DNA of 64,000 nucleotides from Desulfomicrobium macestii (GTDB lineage Bacteria > Desulfobacterota > Desulfovibrionia > Desulfovibrionales > Desulfomicrobiaceae), in NCBI RefSeq assembly GCF_014873765.1, contig NZ_JADBGG010000003.1:176991-240990 (forward strand), read 5' to 3'. The position numbers were made by a program, and so were the translations under genes. The notes below the pieces were generated by a model. The model saw only the letters and a list, made by a program, of their open reading frames with translations. It did no database searches and had not been told where the DNA came from. This document shows, piece by piece, positions 27,453-37,056 of this stretch. Within the stretch, counting starts at the first letter, position 1. Each line of letters begins with the position of its first letter.

Positions 27453-28298
27453 ATGTTTGAAATTGCCTCCATTCATGACCGTGTGCGTGAATTTCTTGAT
27501 GAACCCGGCAACGATCTGCCGGTTTTCGATCGCACGGCCCTCCTGGTCCATCAGGAGGCCACCAAGGCCGATCCGGACACGGACAAGGTCATCAGCTACA
27601 TCGCCCAGGATCAGGTTCTGGCGGCGGAAGTGCTCAAAGTCGCCAATTCCTCCTTTTTCCGGGGCATCAAGAAAGTCAGCCGGATTCAGGATGCCGTGGT
27701 GCGCATTGGTCTGCGCGAGGTGGTCAACAGCGTGATGATGGCCACGCAGCGCAAGAATTACAGCTCCCGCAACCCGTTCGTGCAGCAGTATACGGCCACG
27801 TTGTGGAAGCATTCCGTGGCCTGCGCTTTTGGCGCGCAGTGGCTGGCCAAGCGCTGCGACCACTCCGAGCTTGCGCCTGAGGCCTTCATTGCCGGTCTGA
27901 TTCATGACGTGGGCAAGCTCTTGGTGCTCAAGGCCCTGGTTTCCGTGGGCGAGAAAGACAAGGACGCGCCTCGGATCACCAAGACAGCGGCCGATGAATT
28001 CGTCGAGACCATGCATCCCGAATGCGGGTTTCTGCTGCTCGAAAAATGGAATCTGCCCGAGTCCTACTGTTACGTATGCCGGGATCACCATCGCCGGGAT
28101 TATGACCAAGGGAGCACCCTGCTGGTTCTGGTGCGACTGGCCAATCTTGTATGCAGAAAGCTCGGCATCGGCCTGCGCCAGGATCCCGACCTGATCCTGG
28201 TCACCAGCAGCGAGGCCGGGATTCTCGGTCTGTCCGACATTACACTTGCGGAACTGGAGATCGCGATGGAAGACCACGTAGCCAACGCGGAAATCTGA
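27453..28298 (+). CDS. HDOD domain protein
   Basis: 281 residues from the ATG at 27453, 2 bases after the ATPase stop, with GGAG upstream. It is a single HDOD domain: LAAEVLKVANSSFFRG, the degenerate HD region GLIHDVGKLLVLK near residue 148, and DHHRRDY. HDOD proteins are signalling modules without proven enzymatic activity. Tight linkage to PilZ and PilB suggests a role in pilus or motility control. The open frame extends far upstream inside the ATPase gene but is not coding there. Confidence 0.88.
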   Translation: MFEIASIHDRVREFLDEPGNDLPVFDRTALLVHQEATKADPDTDKVISYIAQDQVLAAEVLKVANSSFFRGIKKVSRIQDAVVRIGLREVVNSVMMATQRKNYSSRNPFVQQYTATLWKHSVACAFGAQWLAKRCDHSELAPEAFIAGLIHDVGKLLVLKALVSVGEKDKDAPRITKTAADEFVETMHPECGFLLLEKWNLPESYCYVCRDHHRRDYDQGSTLLVLVRLANLVCRKLGIGLRQDPDLILVTSSEAGILGLSDITLAELEIAMEDHVANAEI

Positions 28299-28339
28299 CC
28301 TTCATTCACCCCAATCGTCCCAACGGAGACACTACGACA

Positions 28340-29521
28340 ATGAAGCTGGCGCAACGCATAACCAGGATCAAGCCTTCCGCGACCCTGACCATCAACACCA
28401 AGGCTCAGGAGCTGCGCGCCGCAGGGCGGCAGATTGTCAGCCTGGCCGTGGGCGAACCCGATTTCCGCACGCCCGAGCATGTTTGCCAGGCCGCCAAGGC
28501 CGCCATGGACGAAGGCTTCACCCGCTACACCCCCGTGCCGGGCATTCCCGAGCTGCGTACGGCCGTGGCCAAATATTTCAAGACCTTTTACGGCGTGGAT
28601 GCGGCCATGGAGAACGTGGTAGTGACCAACGGCGGCAAGCAGAGCCTGTACAATCTGTTTCAGGTGCTGCTCGATCCGGGCGACGAAGTCATCATCCCCG
28701 CGCCGTACTGGGTCAGCTATCCGGCACTGGTGCAGCTGGCCGACGGCGTGTCCGTTTTCGTGGCCACGGAACCGCAGAACAATTTCCTGGTCAGCGTGGA
28801 ACAGCTGGAGGCGGTCCGCACCCCGCGCACCCGTTGCCTGGTCATGAACACGCCCTCCAATCCGACGGGCTGTCATTACACCCAGACGCAGCTTGACGCC
28901 ATCGCCGCCTGGGCCGTGGATAAGGGCGTCTTTGTCATCTCCGATGAAATCTACGATCAGCTGGTCTATGCTCCGGCCAAGCCTGCGTCCCTGGCTGCCT
29001 GGTGGCAGCGCTACCCTGAAAATTTTGCCGTGGCCAATGGCCTGGCCAAGAGTTTCGCCATGACCGGCTGGCGGGTGGGCTACACCCTGGCCCATGCGGA
29101 TCTGATCAAGGCCATGACCAAGATTCAGGGCCAGTCCACGTCCAACATCTGTTCCATCGCCCAGAAGGCGGCCCTGGCGGCCCTGACCGGCGGGTGGGAC
29201 TGCCTGACCCCCATGCGCGAGGCTTTCGTGCGCAGGCGTGACCTTGGCCTGGCCATGATCCGCGAGTGGGGACATGTGATCTGCCCGGAACCGGCTGGCG
29301 CGTTCTATCTTTTTCCGCAGGTGGACTGGTACTACACTCCTGAAGTGCCGGATTCCACGGCCCTGTGCGGCTTGCTGCTGGAAAAGGCCGGCGTGGCCCT
29401 GGTGCCCGGGGCCGCATTCGGCGACGACCGCTGCATTCGTATTTCGTATGCGCTCGATGACGATACTCTGTCCGGTTGCCTGGACAGGATCGGCCAGGTT
29501 CTGCACGGCTTGAAAAAATGA
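28340..29521 (+). CDS. Class I aminotransferase (aspartate aminotransferase-like)
   Basis: 393 residues from the ATG at 28340. This fold-type I PLP enzyme has LAVGEPDFRTPEHV at the N terminus, NTPSNPTG, and the PLP lysine in NGLAKSFAMTGWRVGY. The pattern matches the Ib aspartate/prephenate aminotransferase subgroup, which uses aspartate and 2-oxoglutarate. Substrate range is inferred. It ends one base before the pgi SD region and is on the same strand as pgi. Confidence 0.9.
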   Translation: MKLAQRITRIKPSATLTINTKAQELRAAGRQIVSLAVGEPDFRTPEHVCQAAKAAMDEGFTRYTPVPGIPELRTAVAKYFKTFYGVDAAMENVVVTNGGKQSLYNLFQVLLDPGDEVIIPAPYWVSYPALVQLADGVSVFVATEPQNNFLVSVEQLEAVRTPRTRCLVMNTPSNPTGCHYTQTQLDAIAAWAVDKGVFVISDEIYDQLVYAPAKPASLAAWWQRYPENFAVANGLAKSFAMTGWRVGYTLAHADLIKAMTKIQGQSTSNICSIAQKAALAALTGGWDCLTPMREAFVRRRDLGLAMIREWGHVICPEPAGAFYLFPQVDWYYTPEVPDSTALCGLLLEKAGVALVPGAAFGDDRCIRISYALDDDTLSGCLDRIGQVLHGLKK

Positions 29522-29536
29522 TTGGAGGTAGGCCCT

Positions 29537-31162
29537 GTGATTGACCAGTCCCCCCCGTGGAAAGCCCTTGTCGAACATGTCGCGGAGCTCAAGCACATGC
29601 GTGAGCTTTTTGACCGTGATCCGGGTCGTTTCGACCGTTTTTCAGCGGAAGGCGCCGGTCTTTTTCTGGATTATTCCAAGAACAGGATCACGGACAAGAC
29701 CATGAACCTGCTTTTCGATCTGGCCGGCGAGGCCGACGTGGCCGGGCGGGTGGAGGCCATGTTTTCCGGTTCGCGCATCAACACCACCGAAAATCGGGCC
29801 GTGCTGCATGTGGCCCTGCGGGCGGACGCGGACCAGTTCATTCTCGTGGACGGGATAAACGTCGTGGAACAGGTGCAAGGGGTGCTGGACCAGATGGACG
29901 TGTTCACGGGCAAGGTCCGCTCCGGGGAATGGAAGGGCTACACGGGAGCGCGCATCACGGATGTGGTCAATATCGGCATCGGCGGGTCGGATCTGGGGCC
30001 GCGCATGGTCACGGCGGCTCTCGACCACTACCGTCAGCAGGATCTTGATTTTCATTTTGTTTCCAACATCGATGGCACGCACATCTCCCAAGTGCTGGGC
30101 AAGGTGCGCCCCGAAAGCACGCTTTTCATAATTGCCTCCAAGACCTTCACCACCCAGGAAACCCTGACCAACGCGCACACCGCCCGCGACTGGTTTCTGC
30201 GGAGCGGGGCGGCGCAGGCCGACGTGGCCCGGCATTTCGTGGCTCTGTCCACCAATGAGGCCGCTGTCCGGGAGTTCGGCATCGACCCGGCCAACATGTT
30301 CGCCTTCTGGGACTGGGTAGGGGGGCGCTACTCCCTGTGGTCCTGTATCGGCCTGTCCATCGCCCTGGCCGTGGGCATGGAGAACTTCCGCGAGCTTCTG
30401 GCCGGCGCCAGGGAGATGGACAAGCATTTTCGCACAACGCCCTTTGAGCACAACATCCCTGTGCTGCTGGCGCTTCTGGGCGTGTGGTACCGCAATTTCC
30501 ACGGTTTGGAGTCCCATGCCGTGCTCCCTTATGACCAGTATCTGGCACTTTTGCCCGCGTATCTGCAGCAGGCGGACATGGAGAGCAACGGCAAGGGCGT
30601 GAACCGGGACGGAATACCCGTGACCCACGCCACGGGCCCGATCCTGTGGGGCGAGCCCGGCACCAACGGCCAGCATGCCTTTTACCAGCTTTTGCACCAG
30701 GGCACGACCGTGGTTCCCTGCGATTTTCTGGTAGCGGTCAATCCGCTGCATGCGGTCGGCGAGCATCACACCATCCTGCTGGCCAATTTTCTGGCCCAGA
30801 CCGAGGCCCTCATGCGCGGGCGCACCCTGGCCGAGGCCGAAGCGGAACTCGCGGATCTTGAACCCCAGGCCCGAGAGGCGCTGGCTCCCCACAAGGCATT
30901 TCCGGGCAACCGCCCGAGCAACTCCCTGCTCTACGAGCGCCTCACTCCGCGCACGCTTGGCAGCCTGATCGCCATGTACGAGCACAAGATTTTCGTGCAG
31001 GGCGTCATCTGGGGGATCAATTCCTTCGACCAGATGGGCGTGGAGCTGGGCAAGCAGTTGGCGGGGGTGATTTTGCCGGAGCTTCGCGGCGGGGCGGCAG
31101 GCGTGCACGACGCTTCGACCCTGGGGCTTATCCGCCACTGCATTGACCGGCGCAAGTCTTGA
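29537..31162 (+). CDS. pgi: Glucose-6-phosphate isomerase
   Basis: 541 residues from the GTG at 29537 with GGAGG 8 bases upstream. It interconverts glucose-6-phosphate and fructose-6-phosphate. Signatures: [37 protein letters not shown] and the C-terminal [14 protein letters not shown]. It follows the aminotransferase gene by 15 bases. Confidence 0.96.
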   Translation: MIDQSPPWKALVEHVAELKHMRELFDRDPGRFDRFSAEGAGLFLDYSKNRITDKTMNLLFDLAGEADVAGRVEAMFSGSRINTTENRAVLHVALRADADQFILVDGINVVEQVQGVLDQMDVFTGKVRSGEWKGYTGARITDVVNIGIGGSDLGPRMVTAALDHYRQQDLDFHFVSNIDGTHISQVLGKVRPESTLFIIASKTFTTQETLTNAHTARDWFLRSGAAQADVARHFVALSTNEAAVREFGIDPANMFAFWDWVGGRYSLWSCIGLSIALAVGMENFRELLAGAREMDKHFRTTPFEHNIPVLLALLGVWYRNFHGLESHAVLPYDQYLALLPAYLQQADMESNGKGVNRDGIPVTHATGPILWGEPGTNGQHAFYQLLHQGTTVVPCDFLVAVNPLHAVGEHHTILLANFLAQTEALMRGRTLAEAEAELADLEPQAREALAPHKAFPGNRPSNSLLYERLTPRTLGSLIAMYEHKIFVQGVIWGINSFDQMGVELGKQLAGVILPELRGGAAGVHDASTLGLIRHCIDRRKS

Positions 31163-31180
31163 AAACCAACATTGAATGCC

Positions 31181-31199
31181 CCGGGGCTGCGAGCCCCGG
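31181..31199 (+). other. GC-rich hairpin after pgi
   Basis: CCGGGGCT/AGCCCCGG with a 3-base loop lies 18 bases after the pgi stop. The tail (CCCTTGCTCTT) is only weakly T-rich, so it may be a leaky terminator before the histidine kinase gene. Confidence 0.45.
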
Positions 31200-31235
31200 C
31201 CCTTGCTCTTCCACATTTTTGACCTCGGCCAAAGC

Positions 31236-32672
31236 ATGAAGCTCAATCCCTTTCGCGTTGATCCGGCCCATCCCTTTCAGCTGGTAAAATTCCTGTCCAT
31301 CAGCACGCTGGTGCTGATTCTTGCGTCAAGCAGCCTCATGTCGGTGTTCATGACCAATTACGCCAAGAGCGCGCTCCTGAAGAAAAATCAGGCCTTCGCC
31401 AGACTGTTGGCCGAGAACCTGAACCATCAGATCTACAGGCGTTTCACCTTGCCCGTAGTGCTCGGTTTCGGGCGTGTCGAGCTCAAGCGCAAGGACCAGT
31501 ACGAACGCCTGGAGCAGGTCATCGAATCGACCATCCATTCCTTTCATGTCCTTGATCTGCGCATCTACGACGAGCAGAACGAGGTCGCCTTCAGCACCGA
31601 TGCCGAGCAGGTCGGTAACAACGAATTGGGCGACGAGGCCGTGCAGGCGGCGATACAGAGCGGCAAGATCAGCTTCGAATTGCAGAACTCCCTGAGCATC
31701 TGGGATGTGCTTGCCGCCATCAACCTCGAAGACGGGGACGTGGTGCTGCGCACGGTCTATCCCTTGAGAGCCGAACGCGATTTGCGCTTTCGGGACCAGC
31801 CCGGACCGCTGCTGGGCATTCTGGAACTGACCCAGGACATCACCAGCGATTACGAAACCGTGCTGCACCTGCTGCGGCTCATCATCCTGACCACGTTCAT
31901 GGGTTCGGCCGCTCTTTACGGGCTGATCTTTTTTCTTGTCCGCAAGGCCGACCGGGTGCTCGATGAAAGGCTGCGCGACAAGGACCGCCTGGAAAAGGAG
32001 TTGCTCCAGAACGAAAAGCTTGCCTCCATGGGGCGCATGGTGGCCAGTATCGCGCATGAAATCCGCAACCCGCTGGGCATCATCCGCAGCAGCGCGGAGC
32101 TTCTCCTCAAAAGGCAAAAGGCCGAAGGCGGAACCAACGTGAAGATGCTCGAAGCCATTTTTCACGAGTCCAAGCGCTTGAGCCAGACCGTGAACGATTT
32201 TCTTGATTACGCTCGCCCCCGTCAGCCTTCCCTGGAGGACGTCGATCTGGAGAAGGTCGTGCGCCATGCCGTGGGATTCCTGACCCAGGAGGGACAGGAG
32301 CATGGGGTGGTGGTGGAAAGCTCGTTGCCGACGAGGTATGTGGTCCAGGGAGACCGGGATCTTTTGTATCGGGGTTTCTACAACCTGATCAGCAACGCAA
32401 TCCAGGCCTGCTCCGATGGCGGGCATGTGCGCATCATGCCGGTCTGCCATGAGGACCAGATGGCAGTGCTGGTGCAGGATACGGGCACGGGGTTTGATTC
32501 CAAGCAGCTGGACCGTTACGTCGAGCCTTTCTTCACGACCAAGGACACAGGTACGGGCCTGGGCCTGGCCATAACAAGTTCCATTTTTCAGATTCACGGC
32601 GCGGAGATGATCTTAAGGAACGGTCCTCACGGTGGGGCCGAAGCCTTGGTGATTTTTTCCGAGCCATGCTAG
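31236..32672 (+). CDS. Membrane sensor histidine kinase (NtrB/ZraS-like)
   Basis: 478 residues from the ATG at 31236; the SD is weak and a start at 31176 is possible. Transmembrane helices lie near residues 18-38 and 215-237 and flank a periplasmic sensor region of about 180 residues. A short coiled linker leads to HisKA, with the phospho-acceptor His in SIAHEIRNPLG near residue 274, and HATPase_c (NLISNAIQACSDGG; DTGTGFDSKQ; TGLGLAI). It is followed 12 bases later by an NtrC-type regulator, its likely partner. The signal is unknown. Confidence 0.9.
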   Translation: MKLNPFRVDPAHPFQLVKFLSISTLVLILASSSLMSVFMTNYAKSALLKKNQAFARLLAENLNHQIYRRFTLPVVLGFGRVELKRKDQYERLEQVIESTIHSFHVLDLRIYDEQNEVAFSTDAEQVGNNELGDEAVQAAIQSGKISFELQNSLSIWDVLAAINLEDGDVVLRTVYPLRAERDLRFRDQPGPLLGILELTQDITSDYETVLHLLRLIILTTFMGSAALYGLIFFLVRKADRVLDERLRDKDRLEKELLQNEKLASMGRMVASIAHEIRNPLGIIRSSAELLLKRQKAEGGTNVKMLEAIFHESKRLSQTVNDFLDYARPRQPSLEDVDLEKVVRHAVGFLTQEGQEHGVVVESSLPTRYVVQGDRDLLYRGFYNLISNAIQACSDGGHVRIMPVCHEDQMAVLVQDTGTGFDSKQLDRYVEPFFTTKDTGTGLGLAITSSIFQIHGAEMILRNGPHGGAEALVIFSEPC

Positions 32673-32684
32673 CGGGTAATACAC

Positions 32685-34061
32685 ATGGGCAATCACATAC
32701 TGATCATCGACGACGAGAAAAACTATCTCCTGGTGCTGGAGGCCATCCTCGAAGAGGAGGGGTACACGGTCACGGCCCTGGGCGACCCGGTCATGGCCAT
32801 GACCTACCTCGACGAGTCCGAGGTCGATGTGGTCATAACCGACATGAAAATGCCCGGCATGACCGGCCAGCAGGTTCTGGAGACGGTACGCAAGCGTCAT
32901 CCCCATGTCCCGGTCATGATCATGACTGCTTTCGGCACCATCGATCGCGCCGTGGATGCCATGAAGAGCGGGGCTTTTGACTACATCACCAAGCCATTTT
33001 CCAATGACGAGATCCTGCTCTCCGTAGGCAAGGCCATGAAACTCTCCCACGCGGAGCAGCAGAACCGTCTGTTGCGGGAAAGCCTGGCCGAAAAGTTCGG
33101 CAAGGAAACCATCATCGGCAACTCCAAGCCCATCCAGGATGTCCTGACCCTGGCGGGCAAGGTCGCCCCTACGCGCAGCAACGTGCTGGTCACGGGCGAG
33201 TCCGGCACGGGCAAGGAATTGGTGGCCCGGGCCATCCACATCGCCTCGGACCGCAAGGACATGCCGTTTATCTCGGTCAACTGCATGTCCCTGAACCCGG
33301 GCGTGCTGGAGAGCGAGCTTTTCGGCCACGAAAAGGGCTCCTTCACCGGAGCGATGGCCCTGAAGCGCGGCCGCTTCGAGCTGGCCCAGGGCGGGACGCT
33401 TTTCCTGGACGAGATCGGGGAGCTTTCCCAGGAGATGCAGGTCAAGCTTCTGCGCGTGCTGCAGGAGCGGGTGATCGAGCGGGTCGGCGGCACGGAGACC
33501 ATTGCCGTGGATTTCAGGCTGGTGGCGGCCACCAACAAGAACCTGCAGGAGGAGATCGTGGCCGGCAGGTTCCGCGAGGATCTCTTTTACCGCCTGAACG
33601 TGGTCAACATCCATCTGCCGCCCTTGCGCGAGCGGCGTGAGGACATCCCCATCCTGGCCAGCCATTTTCTGCGCAAGTTCTCGCTGGAGAACAACCGTCA
33701 GGTGCACGGCTTCACTCCCGGCGCCATCGACTATCTTTCCGCCTACGAATGGCCGGGCAACGTGCGCCAGCTGGAGAACGTCATCGAGCGCTGCGTGGTC
33801 CTCAGCAGCCACGACGTGATCGATGTGGACGATCTGCCGGCGGAGCTGCGCGACGAGGAGATGCAGTTCAAGAGCGCCGTGGATCTTTTGCCGCTCAAGG
33901 TCAATCTGTCCGAAACCCTGGAAAAGATCGAGGCGGCCCTCATCCGCCGGGCCATGGTCCGCTCCGGATTCGTGCAGGTCAAGACGGCGGAGCTCCTTGA
34001 CGTGTCCAAGAGCCTGCTGCAGTACAAGCTCAAGAAATACAAGATCTCGGCCAAGAACTAG
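32685..34061 (+). CDS. Sigma-54-dependent response regulator (NtrC family)
   Basis: 458 residues. The receiver domain has phosphoacceptor D53 (VVITDMKMPGM). The AAA+ core has Walker A GESGTGKE, the sigma-54 contact loop EKGSFTGA (GSFTGA in place of GAFTGA), Walker B GGTLFLDEIGE and an arginine finger region. The C-terminal Fis-type helix-turn-helix ends in TAELLDVSKSLLQYKLKKY. It pairs with the kinase just upstream. I found no convincing sigma-54 promoter next to it, so the target genes are unknown. Confidence 0.93.
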   Translation: MGNHILIIDDEKNYLLVLEAILEEEGYTVTALGDPVMAMTYLDESEVDVVITDMKMPGMTGQQVLETVRKRHPHVPVMIMTAFGTIDRAVDAMKSGAFDYITKPFSNDEILLSVGKAMKLSHAEQQNRLLRESLAEKFGKETIIGNSKPIQDVLTLAGKVAPTRSNVLVTGESGTGKELVARAIHIASDRKDMPFISVNCMSLNPGVLESELFGHEKGSFTGAMALKRGRFELAQGGTLFLDEIGELSQEMQVKLLRVLQERVIERVGGTETIAVDFRLVAATNKNLQEEIVAGRFREDLFYRLNVVNIHLPPLRERREDIPILASHFLRKFSLENNRQVHGFTPGAIDYLSAYEWPGNVRQLENVIERCVVLSSHDVIDVDDLPAELRDEEMQFKSAVDLLPLKVNLSETLEKIEAALIRRAMVRSGFVQVKTAELLDVSKSLLQYKLKKYKISAKN

Positions 34062-34073
34062 CGCGTGTCCGGG

Positions 34074-36977
34074 ATGAGCGAAGCCTCTGTCGCCGATTTG
34101 CTGGCCACGGTGGAGCAAACTCCGTGGCTGGCAGTGGATATCGTCGGGCGCCGGTTTTTTCCGGCGCAGGCCCCGCGATTCACCGCCCCGGCGCGGCCCT
34201 GGCCGCCCCCGGTGCAGCGCGGTCTTGAGCTTCTGGGCGTCCGCGAGCTTTACGAGCATCAGGTCCGGGCCATCGATATGGTCCGCTCCGGCCGCCACGT
34301 GGTCGTGGCCACGCCCACGGCCAGCGGCAAGTCCCTCATCTACAACCTGCCCGTGCTTGAGGCCTGCCACGCGGATCGCCGCACCCGGGCCCTGTATCTC
34401 TTCCCCCTGAAAGCCCTGGCCCAGGATCAGCGCCGGGCGCTGGATTCCCTGGCCGCCGGTCTCTTTCCCACGCCCACATCGGCCATCTACGACGGGGACA
34501 CCTCGGCCTCGCAACGTTTGCGCATACGCCGGGACCCTCCAAACGTTCTCTTCACCAATCCGGACATGCTGCATCTGGGGATTTTGCCCAGCCACGAAAA
34601 GTGGTCGGAATTATTCGCCAATCTTAAATTCGTGGTCGTGGACGAGGTGCACACCTATCGTGGCGTCATGGGCTCGCACATGGCCTGGGTTTTTCGCCGT
34701 CTGGTCCGTCTCTGCCGGTTGCACGGAGCGAACCCGACCTTTGTCTGTTCTTCCGCGACCATCGCCAACCCGGAGGAGCTGGCCTCGAATCTGACCGGGC
34801 TGCCCATGAACGCGGTTCTGGAAGGCACGGCCGCAAGCCCTCCGAAGCACATGCTCCTTCTGAACGGTGTGGACGGAGCCGCCCGCAAGGCCATCGGACT
34901 GCTGCAAGAGGGCATGAAGCTGGGCTTGCGGACCATTGTCTATTGCAAGTCGCGGCGCATGACCGAGCTTATCGCCCTGTGGGCGGGAGAGGCAGAGGGC
35001 GAGGAGCGGGAGCGCATCTGTGCCTATCGGGCCGGATTCCTGCCGGAGGAGCGGCGCGAGATCGAAGCCCGCCTTTCTTCCGGAGAGCTGTTGGCCGTGG
35101 TTTCCACCAGCGCCCTGGAGCTTGGCATCGACATCGGGGGGCTCGATCTGTGCATTCTGGTCGGCTATCCCGGCTCCATCATGGCCAGCTTGCAGCGCTC
35201 GGGCCGGGTGGGGCGAGGGGGGCGCGAGGCCGCGACCTTCCTGATCGGACACGAAGACGCGCTGGACCAGTATTTCATGCATCATCCCGAGGAATTTTTT
35301 GCCATGAAGGCCGAACGGGCGGTCATCAACCCGGACAATCCGGTCATTGCCGCCAGGCATATGCAGTGCGCGGCGGCGGAAGCCTCGCTGCATCGGTCCG
35401 ATCCGCTGGTCCGGGAAAATTCCGGGCTGGTAGCGGACCTGGTGCGTGGGGGCGAGCTGCTGCAGAGCCGGGACGGGCAGGAGTTCTTCTCCAAGGCCAG
35501 GCAGCCTCATCGGGGCGTGGCCCTGCGCGGCACGGGTTCGACTGTGGTCATCATGGACATGGACAGCGGCGAGCGGATCGGGATGGTGGACGGTTTTCGC
35601 GCGGTGCTGGAGACCCATCCCGGCGCGGTCTATCTGCATCGGGGCGTGACCTATGTGATCGCGGATCTGGATCTTGAGACCCGGATGGCCAAGGCGCGGC
35701 GGGCCAAAGTCTCCTACTATACCCGCGTGCGGCATGAGAAGAGTACGGAGATCATCGAAGTGAGCGCCACCCGGCCCGTATTCGGGGCCATGGTCAGTCT
35801 CGGACGGCTCAAGGTCACGGACCAGGTTACGGGATACGACCGCATCAGCACGCGCGGCGGACGGAACCTTGGCACCGTGCCCCTCGACATGCCTCCGCTG
35901 GTCTTCGAGACGCAAGGGGTCTGGATCGCCATCCCCGAGTCCGTGCGCAGGCAGGTGGAAGGGCAGATGGCCCACTTCATGGGCGGCATCCATGCCCTGG
36001 AGCACGCCGCCATAGGCATGATGCCTCTTCTGGTCATGACGGACAGGAACGATCTGGGCGGGATATCCATCCCGTTTCATCCACAGGTCGGCTCCGCGGC
36101 CGTGTTCATCTACGACGGCCTGCCCGGCGGGTGCGGGTTGGCCGAACAGGCCCACGCCGAATACGAAACACTGCTTGAGCGCACCGCCCGCGTGATCCGG
36201 GACTGCGCGTGTGAAAACGGGTGTCCGGCCTGCGTGCATTCCCCCAAGTGCGGCTCCGGCAACAGGCCCATCGCCAAGGGTGCGGCCTTGATGGTGCTGG
36301 AGGGAATCATGAACGCCGCCCCGCCGGTGGAAGCCGCATCGCAGGAGTTCGCGACCCCCCGCATCGAGATGGCCGAGCCGCCTGCCGTTGCCGTTCAGGA
36401 TGCAGTGTTGAACCCGCTGCCGCCGGATTTTCGCTACGCGGTTCTGGATCTGGAAACCCGGCGTTCCGCGCAGGAGGTCGGGGGCTGGCACCGGGCCGAC
36501 CTGATGGGGGTCAGCTGCGTGGTCGTCTATGACTCGGGGGTCGATGATTTTCGTGACTACGGGCAGGAGGACGTGCCGCGTCTGGTAGGGGAGCTGGTGG
36601 AGTTCGATCTGGTGGTCGGGTTCAATATCCTGCGCTTCGACTATGCCGTGCTGGGCGGCTTGAGCCGTTTTGATTTTTCAAGTCTGCCCACCCTGGACAT
36701 CCTGAGGAGTGTCCATGAGACCCTTGGGTATCGCCTGTCCCTCGATCATCTGGCCCGCGAGACGCTGGGCGCAGCCAAAAGCGCCAGCGGCATGCAGGCC
36801 CTGGCCTGGTGGAAGGAGGGACGTCTCGCCGACATCATTTCCTATTGCCGCCAGGACGTGGCCGTGACCCGCGATCTTTTTCTCTTCGGCGTGAGGCATG
36901 GGCACCTGCTCTTTCGCAACAAGGCCGAAAAGATCGTGCGCGTGCCCGTGGATTGGGCCGTGAATTGGGAGGGATAG
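34074..36977 (+). CDS. DEAD/DEAH helicase with DUF1998 Cys motif fused to a DEDD exonuclease domain (MrfA-MrfB-like)
   Basis: 967 residues from the ATG at 34074; a GTG at 34065 is possible and neither has a clear SD. Residues ~40-450 form a superfamily 2 helicase: TPTASGKSL, VVVDEVHTYRG, SSATIANPEE and QRSGRVGRGG. The MrfA/YprA-type C-terminal region ends in four Cys (CACENGCPACVHSPKCG). From about residue 785 an RNase H-like exonuclease follows: DLETRR (DxE), GFNILRFDY (second Asp) and ISYCRQDVAVT (Y-x3-D). In Bacillus subtilis MrfA helicase and MrfB exonuclease are separate adjacent proteins that repair mitomycin damage. Here they appear joined. A role in DNA repair is inferred. Confidence 0.88.
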   Translation: MSEASVADLLATVEQTPWLAVDIVGRRFFPAQAPRFTAPARPWPPPVQRGLELLGVRELYEHQVRAIDMVRSGRHVVVATPTASGKSLIYNLPVLEACHADRRTRALYLFPLKALAQDQRRALDSLAAGLFPTPTSAIYDGDTSASQRLRIRRDPPNVLFTNPDMLHLGILPSHEKWSELFANLKFVVVDEVHTYRGVMGSHMAWVFRRLVRLCRLHGANPTFVCSSATIANPEELASNLTGLPMNAVLEGTAASPPKHMLLLNGVDGAARKAIGLLQEGMKLGLRTIVYCKSRRMTELIALWAGEAEGEERERICAYRAGFLPEERREIEARLSSGELLAVVSTSALELGIDIGGLDLCILVGYPGSIMASLQRSGRVGRGGREAATFLIGHEDALDQYFMHHPEEFFAMKAERAVINPDNPVIAARHMQCAAAEASLHRSDPLVRENSGLVADLVRGGELLQSRDGQEFFSKARQPHRGVALRGTGSTVVIMDMDSGERIGMVDGFRAVLETHPGAVYLHRGVTYVIADLDLETRMAKARRAKVSYYTRVRHEKSTEIIEVSATRPVFGAMVSLGRLKVTDQVTGYDRISTRGGRNLGTVPLDMPPLVFETQGVWIAIPESVRRQVEGQMAHFMGGIHALEHAAIGMMPLLVMTDRNDLGGISIPFHPQVGSAAVFIYDGLPGGCGLAEQAHAEYETLLERTARVIRDCACENGCPACVHSPKCGSGNRPIAKGAALMVLEGIMNAAPPVEAASQEFATPRIEMAEPPAVAVQDAVLNPLPPDFRYAVLDLETRRSAQEVGGWHRADLMGVSCVVVYDSGVDDFRDYGQEDVPRLVGELVEFDLVVGFNILRFDYAVLGGLSRFDFSSLPTLDILRSVHETLGYRLSLDHLARETLGAAKSASGMQALAWWKEGRLADIISYCRQDVAVTRDLFLFGVRHGHLLFRNKAEKIVRVPVDWAVNWEG

Positions 36978-37056
36978 ACGTGGCCGGGTCTTGCCAAGGG
37001 CGGCGGACAGGTTTACCGCCCTCCATGTTTTGATAAAACGTGAAAGGAAAAATTTC

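Noticed and set aside
32613..34595. 660-codon open frame on the minus strand
   Set aside because: Antisense to the sigma-54 response regulator and the helicase; no motif.
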